A DNA stretch of 64,000 bases from Tamarix chinensis (Eukaryota > Streptophyta > Magnoliopsida > Caryophyllales > Tamaricaceae): positions 87,453,236 to 87,517,235 of the forward strand of contig CM060177.1 in NCBI GenBank assembly GCA_030549775.1, in the 5' to 3' direction. The position numbers were made by a program, and so were the translations under genes. A model generated the notes under the pieces. The model saw only the letters and a program-made list of their open reading frames with translations. It did not search any database and was not told where the DNA came from. This document shows positions 55,623 to 64,000 of this stretch, in pieces. The stretch's first letter is position 1; each line of letters begins with the position of its first letter.

Positions 55623-56640
55623 ATGGCTGACACTGATGAAGACGAGTAGCTGAATTGCTCTCTTAAAGAGTTTTCATCTCCAAATGCATACGGGATGCAA
55701 TCGAGCATCTAGAAGCCTAATGTAGCTGCCAAAAATTTCAAACTGAAACCTACATTGCTTAATATGGTTAAGCATAATCAATTTAGTGGTAGCCCAATGG
55801 AGGACCCTAACTTACACATTTCTATTTTTCTCTAGTATTGCATACCTTGAAGATGAACAGAGTGTTGGATGATGTGATCAAGCTTTGTTTATTTCCATTT
55901 TCATTGCGAGACAAAGCAAGGGCCTGGTTGCAATCACTTCCCTTTGGCCCCATTACCACTTGGGATCACCTTTCTCGTGCCTTTCTCAACAACTACTTCC
56001 CACCATCTAAAATAGTATAATTGAGGAACCTAATTACAAGCTTCAGCCAAAAGGATGATGAATCACTCTATGATGCATGGGAACACTACAAAGACATGTT
56101 GAGAATGTGCCCACATCATGGGTTAGAAGAATGGTTGATGGTCCATACGTTTTATAATGGCTTGCATTACAACACCATGTTGACTTTGGATGCAGCAGCA
56201 AGAGGCACCATCATGAATAAAAGTATACCGGAAGCTAATCAAATAATTGAAGATATGGCTTAGAATCATTATCAATGGTTAGGTGAGCATTCTTTAGCCA
56301 AGAAGAGCGGTAGGTATGACATTGATACTTTGGATGATCTTTCTTCACGAGTTGAAGCATTATTTCAAAAAATTGATAAACTAAGTGTTAATGCATTAAC
56401 AACCCCCTGCTATTTGTGAGGTTTGTGGCATTATAGGACATTCATCGGTGGAATGTCAATCGGTTACTCCTCTATCCCTCGAAGCAACCCTAGAGAACCA
56501 CGTTAACTATGTCAATAAGTTCATACAAAAGGGATACGCATTTTCCCCCACCTACAACCCTAGATGGCGAAACCATCCAAACCTGTCTTACAAGAAACCA
56601 CCTTAGAACCCCATCCCTCAATCAAATTTTAGGCCCCCAG
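55623..56640 (+). pseudogene. Athila-like gag
   Basis: Starts MADTDEDE followed by a stop (TAG). The retrotransposon gag core is clear: LFPFSLRDKARAWLQSLP, TTWDHLSRAFLNNYFPPSK, then a stop and RNLITSFSQKDDESLYDAWE, HHGLEEWLMVHTFYNGL, LDAAARGTIMNKS. The zinc knuckle near 56412-56460 is complete in sequence (CEVCGIIGHSSVEC), though in another frame. At least four stops or frame changes. Confidence 0.88.
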
Positions 56641-57189
56641 GTTTCCAAAACCTTAGACCACCATTCCCATCTCCTCCCAAGTCAAATCTTGAGTTGATGA
56701 TGGAGAACTTCATAGCCTCTCAAAACAAACAAATTGAGGATTTGAAGAATTCGATCAAAATTTTAAGCTCTAAGGTTGAATCCCGAGCCACCCATACTAA
56801 AATTCTAGAAAATCAAATCATCCAAGTGGCTTAATAATTGGGATATTCCTCTTGATCCACTAGAATGCTCCCGAACAACCGGAGACAAATCCTAAGGGAT
56901 CTGTTAATGCTATAGCCCTTTGAAGTGGAAAAGAGTTAGAGGGCCCTATTTTACAGAAGGAAATAGAAGAAGGAAGTAGATGAGTCAAAGAGGAAGTGGA
57001 AACATAAAAAGAAGACACACAGATTGATAGTGAGACCATCTTAGGGAAAGATACCAAGGTAGAAAAATACGTCCCTCTGCCACCATATAAACCTTCCCTA
57101 CCTTTCCCTCAATGAAAAGTGAAAGCAAGATTAGAAAAATAATTTGGAAGGTTTGTAGAAATTCTAAAGAAATTACAAATCAATATTCC

Positions 57190-57846
57190 ATTTGTGGAAG
57201 CCATATCACAAATGCCTACCTATGCCAAATTTTTGAAAGAAATACTCTCCAATAAAAGATGGTTAGAAGATTATGAAATGGTAGCACTAACGCAGGAATG
57301 TAGTGATATTATTCAAATGAGCTTCCACCTAAACTTAAAGATCCCGGTTCATTCTCTATTCCCTACACTATAGGTGACATGTCCATTAATTGTGCATTTT
57401 GTGATCTTGGAGCTAGTGTTAGTCTAATGCCTCTTTCTATTTATAAGAAGTTTTAGATGGGAGATTTGAAGCCTACCACCATCTACCTTCAACTAGCAGA
57501 TCAGTTGGTAAAACACCCAGTAGGTATATTAGAAGATGTACCTATCCAGGTCGGTAAGTTTTCTATTCTGGTTGATTTCTTCATTTTAGGAATAGAGGAT
57601 GATGCTCAAATTTCCTTCATTTTGGGAAGACCTTTCTTAGCTACTGCAAGATCAGTGATAGGTGTGAAGAATGGGAAACTCTCCCTCAACATTAGGGAAG
57701 AGAAAGTAGATTTTGACTTAACTTCCATAGTGAAATTTCCATTAATTGACGATACTTGTTGCAGGATCGATATGGTGGACAGGATGATTCAAGAAGATCT
57801 TGTTGATTTGATCTTAGAAGATCCACTAGAGAAATGCTTAATGTAG
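57190..57846 (+). pseudogene. Athila-like protease region
   Basis: CDLGASVSLMPLSIYKKF (about 57400-57455) carries the Athila-type D-x-G-A-S active site as D-L-G-A-S. A TAG follows at 57453-57455, then an open stretch to 57846 including VPIQVGKFSILVDFFIL and SFILGRPFLATARSVIGV, the flap and C-terminal LGRPFL of retropepsins. Confidence 0.87.
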
Positions 57847-58049
57847 GATGAACTAATCCATAAAGGTGATAGAGAAGCAGCTGCTTACACTACTATGCTC
57901 GGAGAGGATCATACTTATGCAAAACAATCAGGTGTGGTGACCCCGATTGGGAGAGAATTGTATGGCTCATCTTGTAAGGAAAAAGCTGCACCTAAGGTAG
58001 GGATAAACCTCTCCCTTCCTCTCTCAGGTATGAATTTCTGGACTCAAAA

Positions 58050-58870
58050 GGTGAATATCCTGTCATTGTAAATGCTAGCCTAAATAAAGAAGAAGTTGAA
58101 ATATTGCTTAAAGTTCTTAGGCTACACAAAGATGCTATTGGATATTCCATTGAAGACATAAAAGGCATAAATCCTTCATCTTGCATGCATCGTATTTTAT
58201 TAGAAGAAGGACATAAGTCCTCCATTAAGCATCAAAGATGGTTAAACCCAAACATAAAGGAGGTTGTGAAAAATGAAGTGCTTAAGCTCTTAGATGTAGG
58301 AATCATTTATCCCATCTCAGATAGTGAGAATGTAAGCCCAGTTCAGGTTATACCTAAGAAAGGGGGCATGACTATCATAAGAAACGAGCAAAATGTACTA
58401 ATTCCTACAAGAACAGTCACCGGGTGGTGCATGTGTATAGACTATAAGAATTTAAATAAAGCCACCCAAAAAGATCATTTCCCACTTCCTTTAATCGATC
58501 AGATGTTGGAAATATTAGCTAGGCACTCTTATTTATGCTATCTAGATGGGTACTCGAGATTCTTTCAAATCCCTATCCACCCCTGTGATTAAGAAAAGAC
58601 AACATTTACATGCCCATATAGTACTTTTGCTTAAGGAGAATGCCATTTGGTTTGTGTAACACCCCAGCCACTTTTCAATGTTGTATGATGTCCATATTCT
58701 TCGATTTTATAGAAAATATTATGGAAGTATTTATGGATGATTTCTCTGTTTATGGCACCACCTTTGATGATTGCCTTGATAATCTTGCTAAGGTCTTAAA
58801 ACGATGTAAAGAAGTGAAACTTGTTCTTAATTGGGAAAAGTGCCATTTTATGGTATAAGAATGTATTGTT
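58050..58870 (+). pseudogene. Athila-like reverse transcriptase
   Basis: HRILLEEGHKSSIKHQRWLN, NEVLKLLDVGIIYPISDSE, VQVIPKKGGMT, WCMCIDYKNLNKATQKDHFP and LDGYSRFFQIPIHPCD to 58590. Then a stop and a one-base frame change, then RMPFGLCNTPATFQCCMMS and the active site VFMDDFSVYGTTFDDC (FMDD intact) to 58858. Only two lesions separate this from an open RT. Confidence 0.92.
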
Positions 58871-58879
58871 CTAGGTCAC

Positions 58880-60480
58880 TTGATCTCCAACAGGGGGATT
58901 GAAGTTGATAGAGCTAAAATTGACATTATTGATAAGATGAATCCCCCAACTAATGTCAAAGGTGTTTGGAGTTTTCTAAGCCATACTCGATTCTATACGA
59001 GATTCATAAAAGATTTCTCAAAGATTGTTAAGCCTCTCACCCACCTCCGTGTCAAGGATACCCCTTTTGCATTTGATCAATCTTGTTTGAGTGCTTTTAG
59101 TAGGTTAAAAGAAGCATTGACCACTACCCCAATTATGAGACTCCCCGATTGGAGCCTTCCCTTCGAGGTAATGTGTGATGCCAATGACTATGCCGTTGGG
59201 GCTGTTCTTGGACAAAGGAAGGACGGGAAGGTGTATACCATATACTATGCCAGTAGGACTTTAGATGATGAAAAAATGAATTATGATACAACCAAAAAGG
59301 AACTCCTAGTTGTGGTGTTTTCCTTGAAAAAATTCAGATCTTATCTTGTCGGATCGAGAGTCATTTTGTTCACTAATCATGCAGCTCTTAGGAATCTCTT
59401 AGTAAAGAAAGATTCAAAACCAAGATTGATTAGGTGGATCATCCTCTTACAAGTATTTGATTTGGAGATCAAAGACAAGAAAGGTGCGGAAAATGTAGTA
59501 GCAGATCATCTTTCTAGGCTGGGGCTAGAGATGCATGAGGAAGACAAGAATGAATGCCCTATTGATTATTCATTTTTTGATGGCAATCTCTTTGTTGTAG
59601 AGAGTCTCTAAGCCCCATGGTTCATAGATCTTGTCAATTATATTGTTTGTGGGGTGTTACCTGAGGATCTATCCCATCAACAACATAAGATATTCCTTTC
59701 CAATGTTAAACATTATTTCTGGGATGATCCTTGTCTTTACAAGTACCGTGTAGATGAAGTTTTCCAATGATGCATTCTAGAACGTGAAATTTTGAATGTC
59801 ATTACCCATTGTCATTCAACACCATATGGCGGTCATGCTAATACCTCCAAGATAGCCCCAAGGGTACTTCTTGTAGGGTTCTATTGGCCAACGCTCTTTA
59901 AAGACTTGAGAAGTTTTGTGTTGGCATGTGATTGCTGCCAAAGGACCAGGAATATTTCACGATGGAATGAGATGCCCTTGAATAAAGTTTTTGAGGTTGA
60001 GCTATTCGATGCATGGGGGATTGATTTCATAGGACTGTTTCCTTCATCTCACAACAATAATTATATACTAGTCATAGTGGATTATGTTTCAAAATGGGTA
60101 GAGGCGCTAGAGTCTCCAACGAACAACGTAAAGGTAGTCATTAAGCTTTTTTAGAAGGTTATTTTCCCCCATTTTGGAGTTTTGAGGGCTGTAATCAGTG
60201 ATGGAGGATCCCACTTTGCTAATAAGGTCTTAAGCAAGCTCTTAAGGAAATATAGTGTAGCTCACAAAATGGCCACTCCATATTATCCTCAAACGAGTGG
60301 CCAAGTGGAGATTACTAACAGAGAAATAAAAGGGATCTTGGAAAAGACCGTATCCAAGTCAAGGAAAGGTTGGTCCTCTTAACTAGACGATGTTCTTTAG
60401 GCCTACCAGATAGCCTATAAGAACCCTATTGGCACCACGCCATTCCGTTTGGTATACGGAAAATCATGTCATCTACTTGT
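58880..60480 (+). pseudogene. Athila-like RNase H and integrase
   Basis: 58880-59611 is open: connection region ([19 protein letters not shown]), then RNase H with [40 protein letters not shown] and [14 protein letters not shown]. Integrase follows after a stop near 59611: [15 protein letters not shown] with [13 protein letters not shown] with [18 protein letters not shown] (first Asp), AVISDGGSHFANK (second Asp) and MATPYYPQTSGQVEITNREI (catalytic Glu in QVE). Stops at about 60152 and 60380 break it. Confidence 0.92.
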
Positions 60481-62020
60481 TGAGGTCAAATAAAAGGCAT
60501 ATTAGGCCATAAAGACTATTCACCTGGGTTTAAAGAAGTAGGCAAGTGGAGAATACTTCAACTCAATGAGCTCGATGAGTTGTGGTTAGATGCGTATGAA
60601 AATGCCAAAATATATAAGGAATGAATGAAGAGGTGGCATGACCGACGTATTCTCCGAAAAGAATTCAAGGAGGGAGAGCTAGTACTCTTATTCAACTTAT
60701 GTTTGAAATTTTTTCCCGAAAAACTATGACCAAGGTGGTCGGGTCCATTTTAAGTGCTTAAGGTATATCCTTATGGGGCAGTGGAAGTTTGGAGTGAACC
60801 TACAGGAAGGTTTAAAGTTAATGGGCAATGTCTAAAACATTATGTTACCGGGTCTCCTATTGAGAAGATGGGCTCTGTCACCCTTCTTGAGGTATCATCT
60901 ATTTGAAGAGCATAGAGGTCGAGCTAATGGCCCGAAACAAGTGCTTCATGGGAGGCAACCCATGTTTCATGGTCTCCTTTGTTATGTTTCTTTTTGTTTC
61001 CTGTGTTGCATTTGTTTTGTGTTCTTCCTTTTCTTTTGTTTCTTTGTTTACTTTGTTTTTCTTTCCGTGTTGCAAATTTTTGGCAGGAAAGATGGCTTAT
61101 CAAAGCACTCTAATGGATAATAGAAGGATATAATGCAGTACATGACAAAAAGGAGCAAGACATATGAAGGATACAGGGCGGCATAGCCATGTATAACCTT
61201 GTCGTTGAAAAATGAGAAAACCTAAGAGAAATTTTTTTGCGCGGCCAGGCCATGCTAGACCTTCATGGCCGTGCTAATCCATAATCTATCAAGCTGAGAG
61301 TAAAATTTTTGCATCGTCTACCCATACCAGAGCTACACAGCCGTGTACAATAATTTCCTTCTCAGCACGGCCTGCCCGTGCAAATGACGCACGACTGTGT
61401 AACCCCATCTATCATTATATACGCACGCCCGTGACCCCTTCTTTTTCTCTCTCTCACCGTCGCCTCCTCTCCCTTTTGAACCCTAACCCTCTCCAACCTC
61501 TTCCTCATCCTTTTTCCTAATAGATCTGCCCAACCAACACCACCCACCACCATTTCCACCACCATCAACCTCCTCACAACCATTCCACCCTTGCATAGCC
61601 AGGTAGTGCACTTCTTGCACACCCTGTCTTCCATCCCTTTCCTCAACCATGTAGAACCAACCACCACATATCTGCACACTGCCTTTTGTAGCACCCATTT
61701 CACCTACACAAACACCACTTCCACTACCACTTACAACTTAATCAACCTTTTTACCACCATCTCTACACACCCTGCTTGTACAGGTCTTATCTTACACCAC
61801 TTACCTGTGCACCACCACACACCGCTCATCCCTCTCCCTATTTATACACCAGCCGTGCACACAAGTGTTTTTCTTGGTTTGATTTTTCATTTCTTAGTTC
61901 CTTTCTTTATGCTTTTAGTTCTTCTATTATTTGTTCTCATTTCGTGCTCTATATTTTTCCCATCTCAATGACGGTGTGTGTTCTGCCTGAACATTTTTCT
62001 AACGTTTTGATTTTGTAGAT
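60481..62020 (+). other. Athila 3' spacer between integrase and the extra ORF
   Basis: Contains the integrase C-terminal remnant (about 60500-60850), GGGAGGCAACCCATG at 60951-60965, CACGGCCGTG-like stretches at 61240-61400, and a pyrimidine-rich leader (61430-61990). A TTTTGTAG at 62011-62018 just before the next ATG looks like a splice acceptor, consistent with the extra ORF of Athila elements being made from a spliced RNA (inferred). Confidence 0.65.
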
Positions 62021-62030
62021 AAAAGTAACA

Positions 62031-63330
62031 ATGGCCCCCAAGAAGTGATCAAAATCCACCTAGGAGGAAAGTGAGTCCTTCTGACCGTAGCCACGCCAAT
62101 CGAAAGGGCGAGGTAAGGCTGCAAATACACAACCCTCAAATTCTTACGGGATTGCCTTTGCTGACCTTGATGATAAGGATGTATTTGAGGGACTAGTGAA
62201 TTGGAACATAACTCCAACTCAATTTGTTGATTGGGATTGTCTCGAGGCACTAGGGCTAAAGGAGGATGTTGTGTATTTTCTTTCTCGTAGTGGTCTTTAT
62301 TGTTTCTTTTCCAACGCTTATCCTATGAGTAAGAGGCTCACACTTGAGTTCCTTATTTCCTTTAATTTTTTTTTATCATTTTGACGAGTCATATTTCAGC
62401 TTTTAATAAAGCTTGTCGAATGTTGTTGTCTAGGTTCTCATCATTGTTTCGCTTACCCTCTTATGGTCAGCGACTTTTTGAGGGTTCCAAAATGGGGGAT
62501 CCTCAAGATTTTTGGCTAGAAATCGCCTTACCTAAGAAAGGATGTCCCCCTAAGCCGTACAGTGGACACCATGCAAAGGCCACCCTGATTTACAATCCGG
62601 CTTTACGTTATATCCAACGGCTTTTGGTCGGTTCAATTTTTGGCAGGGGGAGAGCTAGGGAAATGTACGAAAATTAGAGCTCTTCTCTTTGCGTTGTATG
62701 CTCTAGGATAGTGCTTTCGATACCGCATATTATCTTACTGACCATCTTAGCACGGTGAGCGCCAATCTCACAGGTGCTATCGTTGTAGGCGGTATCATCA
62801 CGTACCTTTCCACTAGGCTAGTTTATGGCCTAGATGACATCTATGAGGATTTTCTACAACCCTACCTCGGGCTAACGACCTGCACAAATATAAGGTTAAT
62901 TGTGTGGGATAGGCATCAATATAGATTTCATTATAACCAAGAAGTGTGGTACCCGCTTCCCAATCCCATCTTCATCACTCTCATCGGGTTTGGGTGCACT
63001 AACTGGTTACCCTCTCCTCATACTCCACACCTAGGTCAGGCTGTACGACTCCCTTGATGAAAACCCTGACATCCCGGAAGAAGGCCTTCATTTACCATTG
63101 CTTACTCTTCCAGTGCCTCCTTCGTTTGGCACCGATTCAGGTCCTTCTTCCGCAGGCACTTCTTGGGAGGCCCGCTTCCAGCACATCGATGATCTATTCG
63201 ATATGTTGGATGCCCAAGTTGCTGGTCTCCGGGAGGCTATTGCTCCCATAGACCAAATGAACTCCATGATACATCAAATATATCAATGGCATTTGGAGCA
63301 CATCTACCCACCTCCACCACCGCCCTAGTA
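62031..63330 (+). pseudogene. Athila 3' extra ORF region (ATHILA ORF / env-position gene), broken
   Basis: ATG at 62031 followed by MAPKK and an early stop (TGA). Downstream, readable blocks include YGIAFADLDDKDVFEGLVNW, FVDWDCLEALGLKEDVVYFL (62196-62384), then after a frame change FSNPALRYIQRLL (62381-62677), VSANLTGAIVVGGIITYLS and YEDFLQPYLGLTTCTNI (62755-63057), and a Pro-rich end (HIYPPPPPP). This is the plant-transposon protein found between integrase and the 3' polypurine tract in Athila-type elements. I see no clear signal peptide, furin site or transmembrane segment, so position is the only basis for calling it env-like. At least four lesions. Confidence 0.75.
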
Positions 63331-63390
63331 ATAGAGTTTGCCCTCTCTTTTTTCCTCACTTCCACATTGCGGACAATGTGGTATTCAAGC

Positions 63391-63399
63391 ATGGGGGAG
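63391..63399 (+). other. Polypurine motif of the Athila-like element
   Basis: ATGGGGGAG within CAAGCATGGGGGAGTT, preceded by GACAATGTGGTATTC, the usual Athila context. The 600 bases to the window end are AT-rich with no coding signal and do not yet match the 5' LTR start, so the 3' LTR begins after 64000. Confidence 0.75.
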
Positions 63400-64000
63400 T
63401 TATTTTTCTTTCTGCCTTAGCTGTTGCCTATTTTCTATTTTTTTGTTGTTTTCCTTTTCTGTTCTGTTTTCTATTTCTTGTGTTGTTGTTTTGTGAAATG
63501 AATGCCTATGATGACCAAATGGTAGAACCTTCTACATAACCTGGTCATGCGCTAGTAAGACTCATGAATTGCAAGCTATTAAAACTATTTTTTTTAAAAT
63601 TGCTTATAGTGCGGAACCCCTAGGTGATAGAATCTCAAACCACTTATTATTATAACACTCTAACAGTTTATTTTCGTGGACTTACCTATCCCAACTAAGA
63701 TTTAGGAGATAAGGCTTGTAGCAAGGAACCAGTGAGAATTTGAGCCTTAAAGACTATCTACCTTTATGTAGTCTTACTTTTTCTAATTGTGTGTTCTCTC
63801 CTCTAATATGAGAAACTAGAACTTGCAGATGCTCTTTTCGAAATTGCATATGACTTATGCATACATTAGTGTGATAGAGGCATGTATTTTCTTTGTTAGC
63901 TACTTTAGCCATAAGCCACCAAATAACATTTATTTTCATTTTGTTCAAGCCCTTTAAGCCTAGGTCTTTCCCTTCCAGGTAAATTATGGTAAAATATATC

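Larger units (their letters stand above)
53913..64000 (+). mobile_element. Athila-like Ty3/gypsy retrotransposon, 3' end outside the window
   Basis: Plus-oriented: 5' LTR (about 53913-55360), tRNA-Asp-type primer site at 55370, gag, protease, RT, RNase H, integrase, then a long 3' region with an extra ORF and a polypurine motif at 63391. The large 3' region after integrase, the primer site and the GGGAGGCAACCCATG motif at 60950 are characteristic of Athila. The 3' LTR lies beyond 64000. The element interrupts the Tekay-like pol. Confidence 0.9.

Noticed and set aside
62031..63330. Calling the Athila 3' ORF a true envelope gene
   Set aside because: No signal peptide, cleavage site or membrane anchor can be read; position alone does not justify an envelope function.

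Overview
This is a transposon-dominated stretch of a nuclear plant genome, most likely a eudicot. The evidence is plant-specific retrotransposon lineages, a plant CACTA element with its typical gene pair, plant hAT and MITE debris, and one spliced nuclear gene whose protein reads like the plant PAP-phosphatase family. I cannot name the species. The only host gene I can support is a minus-strand, three-exon gene (8083-14253) for a HAL2/SAL-like 3'(2'),5'-bisphosphate nucleotidase of the inositol-monophosphatase superfamily. It has an N-terminal extension that looks like an organelle transit peptide and a first intron of about 4.6 kb.

Left to right: 1-2656 is part of a very long LTR in minus orientation that cuts into a Reina-like Ty3/gypsy element (2657-6586, minus). 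The host gene follows. Its first intron holds about 1-kb tandem duplications, a 1.2-kb hAT-type element and, inside that, a 306-bp MITE. A second copy of the MITE sits upstream of the promoter.

15746-37220 is one solo LTR (about 5.3 kb net, 5-bp duplication GTTAT) opened twice by later insertions. The first is an 11,055-bp CACTA element (16603-27657, 3-bp duplication TCT) carrying degraded TNP2-like and Transposase_24-like genes. The second is a 5,127-bp solo LTR of the same family in the opposite orientation (28287-33413, duplication CTCCT).

Next comes a structurally complete copia element with 197-bp LTRs and a 5-bp duplication CTCCC (37319-42068), then a broken second copia (about 42.2-44.8 kb). 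It abuts two minus-oriented chromovirus-type LTRs (from 44802, and about 49262-50799). The second belongs to a degraded Tekay-like pol region (50800-53912, minus). That region is interrupted by an Athila-like Ty3/gypsy element (from about 53913, plus) that runs off the right edge and carries an extra 3' ORF region.

All transposon coding regions I could read contain stops or frameshifts, so no element here looks autonomous. The biological story is the order of events: an old layer of copia and gypsy elements, giant LTR insertions, then CACTA and opposite-strand LTR insertions, with four insertions dated relative to each other by exact target-site duplications. I found no tRNA, rRNA or CRISPR-like feature and no convincing new system. 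The most unusual object is the long-LTR family with its strongly strand-biased purine/pyrimidine block.
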